Shown piece after piece: positions 11,774 through 24,896 of a stretch of DNA of 64,000 bases; position 1 is the first letter of the stretch, and each line of letters opens with the position of its first letter. The notes below the pieces were generated by a model that worked only from the letters and a program-made list of their open reading frames with translations, was not told the DNA's origin and searched no databases. Location: NCBI GenBank assembly GCA_038496675.1, contig CM076648.1, positions 14,938,870 through 15,002,869 of the forward strand, given 5' to 3'. This DNA is from Rachycentron canadum (lineage: Eukaryota; Chordata; Actinopteri; Carangiformes; Rachycentridae). The position numbers were made by a program, and so were the translations under genes.

Positions 11774-14700
11774 TTTTTTTTTTAGAGCCAAACAAACTTG
11801 ATTTAAAGAAAATGTCAGTCATAAATAATTGCAATCACAATCTGATCTCAAACATTGAACAAGGACTTGAACGTGCAAGACAGTTGTCTGCAGCCCTTTA
11901 TCCAGCAGCTCCACTGTTGTGGCACTGGTCCAGCTCGTTCCACTAATCCCATGCAGAAATCAAACATGATCCATGGATAAATCAATACCAAAATTGATCA
12001 AGCACTTTTAATTGCACCAACTGCAGTGACAAATACTTTGTATTTCCTGAGGCTGCTTCACAGTAAAACCAACCAAACAAGCAAACCAAGCCTTTTGTTA
12101 TCCATAACATCCACAAGATGAAAATGTGCTGCAGACATCCCTCATGCTAAGGTAGGCAGTCTGAATTGATCAAGGAAAAGCAGAATCTACACCTGCCAAT
12201 AAAAAACTACTGTAGACACATAACTACTGATTGTAAACACTTATAATGGCTATTGCAGAAGAAAATGCAGATCGTGAAAAGCATCCAAAATTGTTTAAAA
12301 TCTTACAGATAATGACTTTAAAGTAATAATGAAGATGTGTGATCCTTCATCATGAGTTTGTGTATGTGTGCATGTGTGTGCGTGCACATACGTACATGCA
12401 AGTAAGTGCATGCGTGACAGAGAGGAAGACAGAAAGACGGGTACTCAGCAGAGACTTCAGATGGGCACAACTAATAAGAGGTGAGAAAGAAAATATCACA
12501 TTGAAAATAGATGGAGGGATGACAGGTGAAGTCAAGGTGAGCTGACAGGGTGAGAAGTAATCACTCCGCGAGTAGAATGCATACTGATCCTGCAAGTGAT
12601 AGAAGGGAAAAGGTTATAGGCAAAATAAAGCAAGTTTGAGATGAGAAAAGGTGGCAAACACTCATTGCTTCTCTCGAGAGGACAAGTAGCTCACAGGCTC
12701 ACAGTTTGATGGTGGATGTTGGTAGCACCCGAGAAGGTCTGATTCAAGAATATTGTGGCCTGTTGAGGACCGTGGATTAATTGCTTCTCTTTACCTGCGC
12801 TGAAAGCGAATCCTGTGGCAAATAGAAAGCTTTAACATACACAAAGTCGAAGGTCAAGCTTGCAGATTTTCTCTGAGTGTGGTTGGCTTTACTCCACCAA
12901 AATATGATCACTTTTTATTATGTAAAATTTCTATCTCTGCCCTTGACTGCAGAATGTATGATTTAAAAAAATAAAAATAAATAAATTATATGTGATAAAG
13001 GAAATGTCATAAAAAAGTGCATCATTTAGACAGGCAGTTGATATTTGGAGTAACAATACACTCAGGTTAACAACACAGAAAAATATATTTTTCCATTTTA
13101 TAAATCCTTTAAAAAAGTTCGGTTATCCATTAAGTAGCCTTTTTGACATTTATATATCATTTATAATGCCTTGAATTTGGAGGATTGCAAAAGGGCGCTC
13201 TGTTATTGGATGGAGGTGCCACACACATAATGCAAATACTCTCAGGGGTTAAACTTGAATGAAGGAAAAACAGTACTTTGATGATTAATTTCACAGAATT
13301 AAACATCTACAAGGTTTTCTGTTATAGACTCAAGATAACCTTTAATGACAGAGACAGACACATAGGCATGGAACACATTAGAGGTATAGAGAATGAATCT
13401 TGTCTTCACAACCTATACATTTAAATGTCATTCATCATCACTCACTTCCCGTGGACTGACCGCTGATTGGCAGAATTCTGACTCAGCTGTTGTCAGGGCC
13501 GTCACGCCGACATTGCAAGCGGAAGAATTCTGTAGATAAGCCACAACATCCTCCCCATGGGTCGTCTTCTCTGTTGCATCCACACATCCACTGCTTCCCT
13601 TCATTTTCTCCTGTCACCTCTCTCCTCTCTTTCTCACATACATGCCCTCCTCTCTGCTTCAAATAACCTTTCACTACCTCATGCATCACCCCCCAGACCA
13701 TGTCTCCACAAGCTGCAGTTGGCTTTTCCCCACCTGATTTTGTGCTGTATTCTAACTTGTGGCTTTTATCATTTCTCACACATTGCTGAACTTGAGGAAT
13801 AAAAATCAAATCAAAAGGAGATGAGTTAGACTCCAATCAAGTCAGATCTCGACTGAAACAAACATCGTCAAAATCATGTTTGCATTTAATGCCCTCACAA
13901 GACATACGAAAAAAAAAAAAAAAGTCGGGATATAGAGGCATGCATACACACAGCAATCGTTCACTGACTAAAAATAGTGTCAGCATATACAGGAGACATC
14001 CTCTCTAAGCAATTTTAGGTTGCATGCTCATCTGAAAAAGCAAAGGTTTGACATTCACATCTGTTCATTTTTATATCTGTTTGGGGCTTTACAGCCTCGC
14101 TGACTGTAAACCATGTTTACTCACTATACAATACATGTGTACAATGTGTCGCCGTGTAGAGAGGCTGCTCTCTCATAAAACATAATGTTTTTTTACAAAC
14201 AAAAAAGGCTTTAAATTTTCTGTTGCAACACTTTTGTGTTTTACTTATTGGATTCATAGATTATAGTTATGTTTTATTATTGCTGTCTGTTTTTATTACT
14301 TAGTATGAAGTACTATATGGCAGCTATATAAATACAAAAAATACAGTATGTGTGTGTGCGTGCCTGTGTTTGCAAAGAGTGGAGGGTGTTATAATACTCA
14401 GCTCCTGTCCCTCCTACTGGGTCCTGCCTCAGCCCTAACATCATGAGCTAATCCCTAGAAATGTCACCCAGAGCTTGGCAAGCCATTTGTTGCTTACTGG
14501 TGTGGAATTTGCCACTAGGTGAGCGTGATTCCATTTAATCTGTCCTCCATTACAAGCAGCAATTTTGCATGGTAGACAGTATTACCCAGATAAATTGTTT
14601 AATAAAGTTACCCCACGATTTACAGTGGGCAGTCTTTAAGGGGCTGAATTCAAACTTTTTACTTTGAAAAAACTCAGCGTTTCACTTGAAGATGCTACAA

Positions 14701-15985
14701 AAGAAACAGTGGTGTAATGCATTTTGGATTGATTTTGGGTTTTTTTATGTAGAAATATGACACAGTCTACACATGTTTCCTTACTTCAATGCTGTGCCTG
14801 GTTTAGTACAACATATTGAGGAAAACTGAAGTAAGATGTGTTTTTGATAGATTTATTTTTACTTATATTTATTTATACTTAATATCTCTGTCACAGCAAT
14901 TGCAATTTTATTCCTTGTCCATTCTCTATGCTGTGTGTGAAAACAAACAAAAAGAATATATATTATATTTCCTTTCGAAAAAACAGAAACTAGATTCTAA
15001 TATCACCCTAATTAAACACCACCACCTGCTTCCATCTATTACCCATTGAATCTGCTTACACAGGGAAGGCAATAAGAACATATTTATTTGTTTGATTCTT
15101 CGCTTATTTGTTTGTCAGTTTATTTAACAGCAACAACATGGATTAAAATTGTTTGTGAGAGAGAAGCAATGCAACAGTGAGATATACTGTAGCTATATAA
15201 TAACATAAGTTATAAAGCTAATTTAGAATTAAACTGAACTTATTTTGTCACACATAGGGACATAGTGTGCAGATTTATAACAATCATTAGATTATATTTC
15301 ATGTGAAGGTCAAACTCTGAAAGTGAGAGTGACACAATTATGACTTAAATGACTTTTTTTTCAGATATCAAGCCACTTGCTTGTCAGTTATTTTCACCTG
15401 TATTCAATGGTGATTTCCTTGTACGGCTGTGGCCTTCTTTTCCTCCCTCAAATTTATCCTTCCCCATAATGTTTTGACAATGATAAAAATAATTTCTAAT
15501 CAAAGAGCCATCATTCAGTCACTACTACACAGAAGATTTGCTGTGTTGATGTGCTGACCAGGCAATTTACACCGGCAGTGCTCGGTGCCAATCTGTAGCC
15601 ATAACTTTCATTGTATGAGACGTTCCTTAAAAAAACATGAACCCTCCTCTCACTCTGTGCCAAACTGTGATAGTACGGAGAGAGGCAATATAGACAGCTG
15701 GCAGAAAAACTCATACCCATCTGTCTTCCCTCTACCTGGCACTTCAGCCCTCTCCTTACCAGAGATCAGAGAGCTTCTTGTGCATGTCTGACTTTCTAAT
15801 TCTCATATGGAAGAGCTAAGCTGAACATGTACACCGCTACACCTGTTCAGCACTGGCTCAATCGCTGGAGAAACTCCTGTAATGAACGCCTTAGCCTTTC
15901 CTCTGACAACCCTACACCTTGTTGTAATATGGGATCGAAACTTGATCCCTCTGAGTAGTTAAGTTGGGGCTTACAGTATGTTTTG

Positions 15986-15986
<1 letters not shown>
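11774..15986. other. Intronic DNA, no gene seen
   Basis: It holds the alternating tract at 12359-12400, a pyrimidine-rich stretch near 13560-13640, an A16-type run at 13909-13923 and a TG-rich patch at 14347-14370. The opposing frames at 13483-13836 (-) and 13557-13802 (+) are a consequence of the C/T-rich composition and have no recognised domain. Confidence 0.55.
12359..12400. repeat. 42-nt perfect alternating pyrimidine-purine tract of mixed sequence
   Basis: Every dinucleotide from 12359 to 12400 is pyrimidine-purine (TG, TA, CA, CG mixed) with embedded GTGCAC and TACGTA palindromes. Such tracts favour left-handed Z-DNA. It is not a simple dinucleotide repeat. Confidence 0.85.
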
Positions 15987-16051
<65 letters not shown>

Positions 16052-16097
16052 NNNNNNNNNNNNNNNNNNNNNNNNNNNNNNNNNNNNNNNNNNNNNN

Positions 16098-16189
<92 letters not shown>
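15987..16189. repeat. Long (TG)n microsatellite containing an assembly gap
   Basis: Uninterrupted TG runs to 16051, then 46 N, then TG again to 16189 with a single TA interruption at 16146-16148. A (GA)-rich stretch follows at 16200-16223. All frames over this interval are artefacts of the repeat. Confidence 0.97.
16052..16097. other. Assembly gap (46 N)
   Basis: A run of N inside the TG microsatellite. The true repeat length is unknown, so distances across this point are approximate. Confidence 0.99.
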
Positions 16190-16193
<4 letters not shown>

Positions 16194-19100
16194 AACATGA
16201 TGAAGAGAGAGAGAAAGAGAGAGAACACTTACAAGTTGATAATTACTGGGTAATATCAACAACACCTGAAGGTTTTCCATAAAATCCCAGTCGAGGTGCT
16301 TGTCTCGATTTTCACCTCACTGATGGCCTGTGTTTCAATCAAATGTTACCAATGAAATTAAGAATTTAGCGCAACATCCAGTATTAGGACCAACTTGGAC
16401 ACCTCTCCAAGCAAGAACAGTGATTGGAGTATCATGGTCATGTTTTGCACTTGTAAATGGCTTATTATAGTTTCAGAAACGTGAATAAGACCTTGACTAC
16501 CCCAACAGAAACCATCTGCAGGCACACAATCAGAAATCCCGATACTGTTATGATCATACATACAGATATATGAGTAACCAGTTTCTTCATGTTCCAAGTG
16601 CAGTTTCCTGAAAAAGAATAAAAACCAACACTACAAATGCACATATACATGCACTCACTGAGAGAGCAATAGTTGTTTAGTATAGGCTGTTGTCAAGGTA
16701 GAAGGAGGTGGGCATTGTCAAGATTCAGCCCACCTCTTTCACCACTGCCTGTCACACATTGCCCACTCTTTCAGTTTCACTATGAGGTGAGACAGTGTGG
16801 GAGTGCAGGGCTCCAGAGGGTCCTCGAACCTGTCACACAGGCGCATTATTGAAGCTCGGTGTCCTAACATTGAGCATCTGTTGTAAGAAGAACTGTGTAT
16901 TGTGCAGCAGAGGAAAAGAATTGCAGAGTTGGTGATTAGTTAACATAATGTCCTTAACATTTCAGTTGGTGCTTTCTGAATGACCACATGATTCAGTTTG
17001 CATCGATCAGATGCTTTAATTAGAGATTTGAGACTGACAAGGAAGCCTATTCACATAATAAAATTGGTCTGGTAAGTACTTTATTATAAAGTTGCCAGTG
17101 ACACAAACCGTATGTGTTTTCTCAAAGAAAACCATCAAATGATCAGCTTGGTGCACTCGCAGCAGGCTACATTCATTTCCAACTTAAACCCTCAATATCA
17201 GTGAGAAGATGTTAACTTCAGAAGTTAATGTTTGAAGTTCTAATGCATATTCCAAACCATATTAAAAATCTGACCAGAGTTTCCTTTAATATGGCAGCAG
17301 CCAATAGGCAGAGAAGTCTTCACACATTACTTGGGTCCCTGGTGTGTTAATTAATATTTATATTTGTCCACTGCCTCAAACTCTGCCTTCAGGCATTTAT
17401 TAAATTATCATGAGTTTGGGCAGAGGCATTACTGTGTGTGTTAGAGAGTGTGTGTACACGATCCGTGACACGACCGTTGCCTGATTCACCAACCAAAATA
17501 TTCCACACAAATTAAAAAGAGGACCATTAATGACAGCCCATGCAAACAATATCAACAGCAGTCATAAATTGGGGGAGGGGCATTGAACACTTGTTTGTTT
17601 ACCCATTTATTTACATAAGTCAGTGATGCAGAGAGTTGCCTTTGGCAGCCTGAACCTAAACACCCATAGCTTTACAATCTCCACAATTAGAGCCAGTCCT
17701 GTGAGGTATCTGACAGCGTGACCAGGAGGTGCACGCTACATAGTGCTGAACACAGTACTACTAAATGCAAGGCAGTCATGATAATTAGTGTTTCTAGCCA
17801 GGAGCTCCTCACTGGCGTCTCACCCCCGCACTGACCCAGGGAGATTGGAAAGAGGCCCAGTGGCTCCCAAGAGACTGAGCCTGTCAGGTCCGTCACTTCT
17901 CCCACAACATAGGAGTGAGCGGAGGTGTTTTAAATGCCAAACAGAACACACTTGCCAGGCCTATCGGCTCTGCCTGAATACAAGGCCTGTCTGTCTGTCT
18001 GGTGTCCCTACTCTGTAGACCCTGAAGCAGAGCTGAGGCTCATTGTCTGGGGACAGTTAACCTGCTGGGAGGGAGGGAACAAATACAAAAAAGATGAAGT
18101 GACAGTGAGAGTCCTCACGTTCAAACGTACTGCTGAATCACCCAGAAATGTATTTGTATAGCTACATTTTTAGCTGTGTATGTGCATTTTTTTTCTTCTT
18201 TTTGTAGTGTCATGTGAGCAGGATGTCAAATCTTTTTTGCTGCACATTTTTCTTTGTTTGCACTTACTTGTATGGATTTTCAAAATCGAAGTATGTCAAG
18301 AGAAGTAACAGTAAGGGGATAACATTGAGCAGGCATGGAGCCTGACTTGAGATCACAATAGGGGCTGCACTGAATATGTGCTTAGCTGCATAATGATATT
18401 TGTTTGCACTAAGTTTGTTCTTACCCTGCTACAAGGCTGAAAGTGGTGAAATGCAAATATCATGGTTTTATAATTATGCAGGCTTACACTTCAGGTTTCT
18501 CTCAAGTGAATGAATCGTAAAGGCATACATACTAAACAAAACACATATAACTTACCTATTGTTCACACCTCACTTGCTCATTACTTCGTTTTACTCTGTA
18601 TGAACAGATACAAATGATTAAATTCATGTTGAAGTATTTTGACCAAAATCTAAAAAAATGCAGGGTACTGAGCGCAATAGAGATAAAAGGAATATGACAG
18701 ATAGTGTATTTGAAATTTCCACACCTGATGGGAAAATGCTTTTTCTTTAAATCTCCAATGTAAATTCCTATTCCCTGCTTGAAATGTCAGATTATTATAG
18801 ACTTAGCCGGGATAAAAGATGATTTCAGGAAAGCACACCATCAAAATATATTTATTTTTCAGAGCTTAAAGTACACCGTCGTTTAGAAATGTGTAAATTT
18901 ATGTATTAAAAATATAGACGATTGCAGGATGTAATGCACAATATGGAATATAAGACGTATCTGCCCTGTACAGATATTAACAGCCAGTCTGTGCTGAAGA
19001 GGATTAGAGAGAGTTTACTGCTCCAGTTAAGGGCAAATTCCCATGTGTTGTGTTAACTGCTTTATCATATGCAGCTGTGTTTTAAGTAGAGACGGCATCT

Positions 19101-19811
19101 TAGTGATGGCATCTTCACTCAAATATTTAACTGATATTTCAAACACAAAGTAATCTAAAGACAGACATTGTTTTCGAAAAGTTGAAGTGAGACATGTCTT
19201 TTGAGAATATTATATTACACAAGATGTGTTTGGTAAAGAGACCAGGCCCTGGACTCTGTGATCCTAGAACCACTATTTTTTGAAGAGGTATTGTGGTGAG
19301 CTGAGTCTGTCAAAATAACAGTAAAATATTAATCATAAAATAGTAACATATAAACTTCATTCTGCAAACTGTAGGAATAATTGATCATCTATATGTTCAT
19401 CACTCTTTCTCCTTCTCCATTGAATCACTGTATAAAATGACTGCATGACTGACTTATGAAAAAAAGACAGGATAAACCATCTATGCAAACCTATGTGTAG
19501 TGTTATAGCCTACCTCAAATAGCACCAAAAAGCAGGGCTACGCAAAAGAAACACAAACCAAGCAACTTGCGTGGTGCAGGAAAAGCGACAGAGCAACAAA
19601 CTCTGGAAAGTGAGGTGGAGAGGAAGAGCAGCAGAGTGCAACTTATTTAATGTTGTGATCAGATCAGTATTGGCCCGGCAGGAGTTAATCCTAGACCTCT
19701 CTTAAATTATCTGGGCATTGGAGTGCCTCAGGATCTTGCAGGTCACAATTCAATCACATTGAACTCAATTCCGATCAGTGTGTGACCGGAAGCAAATACA
19801 GAATGTGTGTG
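16190..19811. other. Intronic DNA, no gene seen
   Basis: Mostly AT-rich. A somewhat GC-richer patch at 17680-18080 carries overlapping frames on both strands without recognisable residues, plus a (CTGT)4-like run near 17986-18000. I see no paired splice sites or RNA gene. Confidence 0.55.
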
Positions 19812-19830
19812 CCCCCCCCCCCCCCCCCCC
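19812..19830. repeat. C19 homopolymer
   Basis: Nineteen consecutive C after a short GTGTGTG. The complementary G19 can form a G-quadruplex, and the C strand can form an i-motif at low pH. Long C/G runs are rare in vertebrate DNA and are hard to sequence, so the length is uncertain. Confidence 0.95.
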
Positions 19831-20638
19831 TTCATGAAAAGATCACACCTTTAGTGATCTACCAAAAAATCTTTTCTTGCAGCCCAACTCCATCCTCCAG
19901 GCAGCTGCAAAGACTCTCGAGGGAACCGCGTCTGCAGAGAGTTGTCACAGTAGATTTTAGATACATTATATAGATATGACCTTTAATTTGACAACAGCAA
20001 GACACGTGGCTCTATAATCACAGGTTTTCAGATGACGTAAACTTTAACTGTATTGAGACTACAGACTCAGCTCTGGTAGAATTCTTACTTTGCAGCCAAA
20101 TGATGCACAATTAAAGTAAATAGGGGATGCAGGGAGAGTGGAAAGCAGTAAAAAAAAAACACTGAACAACAGCCTCAGATCAACTTCCTATGTCACTCAC
20201 TCACTGGCATACACCCACACACCCATACAAAGTAAAGGGCTTATTTGGATAGTTCGTAATCACAGCTGAGGGCTGCACAAACATGCTGGGCTCAAAGGGT
20301 TTCACAGTGCCTACATTAGGAAAAACAATTCATACAGCAGAACATTGAAAATGAAATATTATTAACAAAACTGGAATTTTCACAATAAATTTTTTGTGAC
20401 TTCTTCGGGGAAACACTGAGACCAAGAGTAGGACTTGAAGGCCAACCTGTTCATCTGGCTTAATTTAGCATTACCAGTCCAGGTTTACAGAGGCGAAGAG
20501 ACAAATATACAAGAAAAAACTATGAAGACAAGAAGAAATGAAGGTGTCAGCTAGAGGTGTAAGCAAGTTAGAAAGAAGTATTTCCCACCAATTGGTATTA
20601 TATTTATTTTTTTCAGAATTTATATTGGCTATATAAAT

Positions 20639-20996
20639 CCTGATCCATTTCCAATCCTTTGTTTGTTTGCTCTGGGGTCCTGCAGCTGTCAAAAACCTTC
20701 GATTGAGCTCAGTCAAAACACTGGAGCGTCTCATAACGCACTGCGTTGAGAGCGAGTGAACCGAGAGCACACAGCATCCAGCAGTTTCAGTTAATGATAT
20801 GTCTCCAAGCGATGCAAGAGAAGGAAAAAAATGGGTTAGTTTGCCTCTGTTTCATGCCTTTTTAAAGTGCTGCTGTTGGTTGACAATTGCATTTGAACTT
20901 TTGGATTTTGTTCATGCTGATGGTAGAGAAAGGCTGTCTAAATCTCGCCACAGTAGATGCACAGCGACACTACTACTAGGATTCAGAATAAGAATT
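20639..20996 (+). repeat. Repeat family B, copy 1
   Basis: It shares blocks in order with 37746-38037: CCTGATCCATTT, then TTTGCT, then CAGCTGTCAAA, then TGAGC..A.T.AAAACACT, then AATGCACTGC/AACGCACTGCG, then GTGCTGCTGTTGGTT, then TGCATTTGAACTTT/GTATTTGAACTTT. It is about 360 bp long and diverged by substitutions and small indels. It encodes no convincing protein. The family could be a non-autonomous DNA transposon, but I cannot name it. Confidence 0.8.
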
Positions 20997-23012
20997 AAGC
21001 AAACCCCTGATGCAGATTTTAAGCTCTACTATACATAAGTAATAAAGAAACATTAAATCTGACTCAGTATTTTACAGTAATTTTTGTGTTATAAAGTATT
21101 TTGGCACAACTGCTGCTGCAATGATAATGATGAAAAGTATATCAAATGTTAAATGGTTGATTTGAATGCAATTTTACCAATGAAGTATAATACAAGCTCA
21201 TAATAACATCTACAGTCTAACATAACACTATTGTATAACTTACACTTTTGGGTTTTTAAGAACTTTACTTCACTTTAAAATATCAGCACTAATATGAAAG
21301 AATGTATATGTGAAACATATAGACGCCACAAAGCTGATGGAGTCATGAGCACTAATGACCATTGCTGGTTGTGATGGCGTCAGATATGATGTGGTGACTA
21401 ATTTGCATATTTTAATTTTGAAACTAATTTGGAAGTAATGTAGCCTCGCACAGTATGCAAATATCATATAATAAATGGAAGCACATGATCTCTCTCGTCT
21501 GATGCCTGCTATTATTTGCTGCAGTAAAAGATGTGTGTAATGCATGATAAATCATACATTGGTCAGATTAAGAGTTTTGAATAACAGGTTGGTAATTTGC
21601 GATAAAAAGAACTTCAAATAGTTTTTCTTGTCTATGTGGCTTTGTTTACAAAAAAAAAAAAAAAATCACTGTTGGCATATGATTCTGTACAGTTTGGATT
21701 TTGTCATCATTGAATCAGGACACTAATAGTTCAATTTCAAATCATGACAAATATTCACTTGCACAAGTTTCATTTTTATTCATATTGATAATTTCTGTGG
21801 AACCGCCTAGCTGTCTGACTGACCACTTGTGCCTGGAGACTCCTGTCATATTATTTAAAGTGCCGAATCTCTGCTTGAACAAAATGGCTGCTTGGAAAGG
21901 AAATGAAGTCAAAGAGTACAGAAAGATCTGAACATGATGTAACAACAGCAGCAGCAGATGGGTTTACAGAGGAGACAAAGAGTAAACCTACCCTATCAGG
22001 GGGGCCATATGTGCCTTGGATAGCATCCCAACCCTTGGTGCATAAATGTGGCAGATGTTTGCTTTAAGATTGCTACACTTTAAAAACAACAACAGAATCT
22101 ATAAAATGGAAGAAGTAATACAGTATGCTGCAAAGCAAACAACATATTGTATTGTAAATCTGCAACAATTCTCATTCGATTAAAGAAAAAAAAAAGTTGA
22201 GCACATTGCTAAATGATATGAAAAAATTGTCTTGTCATCCTCTGTCATTTCATCTGCAAATCGGTTTGAGAGTGAAGTTATAAATCATGAGTAGTTTTGA
22301 AGGTAGAAACAAATTGAATTATTACCCCTTCCGACGTATTCTTTATCAGCTTTAATTCATTAATGTGACTGCGCTTTTTACTCTACTGAGATCACAGTGT
22401 CCTAATTGAAGCCGTTTGAGCATTAGCGCCCCAGATGTCACATAGAGACATTTTGTTGATCCAGGCTAAGAGGACAGAGATAGGACAGGCTTGAAATTGA
22501 CAGAGTAAATGACAGGCATTCACTAATGTTGACAACTGCCAGTTACTGCCTGGGGTGTCACATGATCGGTGATGATGGGCCCTGATATGACTCACTTGGA
22601 GCTGAAGCTTTTAAAAATGGACCGCTATGACCTTTCCCTTGGGTACAAGAGCTGTCTGGGAGAGAACAGCTGATGCAGCTGTTTGTACTGTGGCACTTCT
22701 GCCATTTGCACAACGTCTTCAACGTTCATAACCTTTTCTGCCAAAAGCTCTGTTATTCACAGTCTTCATGATTGCGGCTGATAGGCAAAACATAGTAGAC
22801 ATTTGGGTCCAAATAACCTCTAGTGTCAACGTCTCCACTTGGCCCCAATCACATTGTGCACATGAGGAATTTGTGTTTTTTGTCTTGAGTATAGTTCACA
22901 AATCAGTTTATTAGTTTACATAAAGTGGGTCTAGATGGTGTTAAATTGATGCAGCATCTTACAGTGGCTTGTAAATTATTCACGCTCTTCAGATGCCCCC
23001 CTACACTCAGCG

Positions 23013-23013
23013 C

Positions 23014-23066
<53 letters not shown>

Positions 23067-23070
23067 TGCA
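23013..23070. repeat. (GT)n microsatellite
   Basis: GT repeat with one TTT interruption near 23025. From 23027 to 23070 the alternation is unbroken, ending TACGTGCA. A separate GAGA-rich purine tract lies at 23168-23215. Confidence 0.95.
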
Positions 23071-24825
23071 GTGAATTCTTTCCAGATCACTTGGTGTAAA
23101 GTGTTACTTAATGCATGCGAATGGTTCTCTGCATCGTGGCTAGTATTGTGTAGTATTGACTGTGTGTGGGAGAGAGAGAATGAGAAAATGAGAGAGAGAG
23201 AGACAGAGAGAAAAAGACTGAGCTATTTTAAATCTGATACCTGTGTCACTTCCACTTGCCCTAGAATGGAAATTATATTGATATTTCATAGTGTGGATGT
23301 AGATATATGTAAGATTACCCTTTGGGGACTTTTGCTCTCCTTTGAATTAGGACTCGGAATAATCAAATACTATGAATTTTTATTCTTCTTAATCATGAAA
23401 AGGCTATGTGGAAACAGCAGAGCCAGAGTTGATTAAAGTGCAGCTGAGATTCATTGAATCTGGCTCAGAGCTCGAAGGAGTGTTTTAAATAGGAGTCCAT
23501 TTTACAAAATGTTATGTTCTTAATGGGAAGGTAATAAGATGTTCTTTATCTTTTATTGAAAAAAGTGGAGTCGTTTCCCAGCATGATGTATGCTTTTAAA
23601 AAGAAGTACTTTGACTAAAGGAGGTAGAGAGGAGGGTTAGAAACATCATGAAAGGAAGTGACTTTTGATCATGCATTTACTGTATGATGTATGACAAATT
23701 CCAAGCTGTGGTTACCTCCAGGGTTGGAGCATTAGAGACCCTAAGAAGAGCCATAAATTACAATTATCTTAGAGGGTTTGCTTCATCCAGGTTCATCCCA
23801 AAAGCTAAAGAAAGAGGTATGTATGACAAGTGAGGTTAATTCTCACCCCACGAGTGTTCCTGCTGAAGACAAGAAGAAGGTCACTCCCGATACATTGTGA
23901 TGAAATTGCATTATCATGAAAAGTGCAAACAGCTAAGATGTATTTTCTCCCCCACAGCATGTAACAGCCCTTTTTAATTTGAAGATATTATGATAATTAT
24001 GGCAATAAGATAAATTGTCATGCTACCATAAAATGAAGTTAATTAAATGTATCTCACAAGTTCGACATGTCAAGGGAACCAATGAACTTTTAACAGCATG
24101 TCCTGGAAAGTTAAATGTGTTAAAGACAATGAGAGCTAAAGGTCTTTTCTAACAAAGGCACTGAAGACAGAAACTGAGCTTTATGTAATGTGTGTATAAT
24201 ACGTTTCAGAAAATATCCTTGAAGATGAGTGACATTACCTGACTGTGAGTTAAGCCATTTTAGTAAGTTAATGAACTACAGATCTATATGAACCACTTCC
24301 CATTCATAATTCACTATTTTAAATTTTGAGTTCACAGTCGTAAAAAGGAACTAGTACACGTTAATTTTTCCGCTCTAGGAGATTCTTTTTCTGTAGAACC
24401 ACCTCCTACTCATCCATCCCCAGCCCCCAATCAGTGCCACTTCCCTAACTAAATGAATTACAGTGCTACTATACAGAGGTTACTTTAAAAAGCCAAGAAA
24501 AACTAATGAGATTATGTGTTTTATGTGAATGTGTGGAGTGTGACTTTGTGGAGAAACTTTCCCTCCCCTTTCTCAATGATTTCTCTAGATCAGCATTCAC
24601 TCACAGATTCTTCAGACTGGTCACACTTCAACTCAGTGAGACATACCGACCCGGCCAGCAAAACTTTGAAATCCAAAAGAACTTTTTTTACATTGGATTT
24701 CACTGATTTGTTCGTGCAAACTGCTCTTCAAAAGCTCGTAGTAGCTGTGTATTTTGAATTGTCAGCATTAAAAACTGGGCGCTTGCTGTGTGATGTAAAT
24801 CCTCAGGTGCTACAGTAAAACGCAA

Positions 24826-24896
24826 TTGTTCTTCTTCTGTTGTTTTTTGGTGGTTGGCAAATGCTGTTTTGGTGCATTAGTGCCAACCTCTGGTGC
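24826..24896 (-). mobile_element. 3' end of a teleost retroposon (SINE-type tail), minus strand
   Basis: The + strand reads TTCTTCTTCTGTTGTTTTTT, then GGTGGTTGGCAAATGCTG, then GGTGCATTAGTGCCAACCTC. This is the reverse of a tail I recognise as very common in teleost genomes: GGCGGTAATGCACC ... TTGCCAACCGCC ... AAAACAAGAAGAAGAA. The GAAGAA-rich end marks the 3' terminus at about 24826. The body of the element is not recognisable beyond 24900. Confidence 0.65.

Larger units (their letters stand above)
19831..24825. other. Intronic DNA with family B copy 1 and a GT microsatellite
   Basis: Apart from repeat family B and the GT tract at 23013-23070, the stretch is AT-rich without recognised genes. 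The 147-codon frame at 22993-23436 (+) starts inside the GT repeat and passes through a GAGA tract, so it is low-complexity rather than coding. The AT-rich block 23960-24060 has the look of a conserved non-coding element, but conservation cannot be seen from one sequence. Confidence 0.5.

Noticed and set aside
13483..13836. 117-codon minus-strand frame, with an opposing 81-codon frame.
   Set aside because: Composition driven by a pyrimidine-rich + strand. No start context, splice sites or recognisable residues.
15912..16282. Several Cys-Val and Thr-His repeat frames on both strands.
   Set aside because: They are translations of the TG/CA microsatellite and the N gap.
22993..23436. 147-codon + frame.
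   Set aside because: Starts within (GT)n and continues through a GAGA tract. The remainder is unremarkable intronic sequence.
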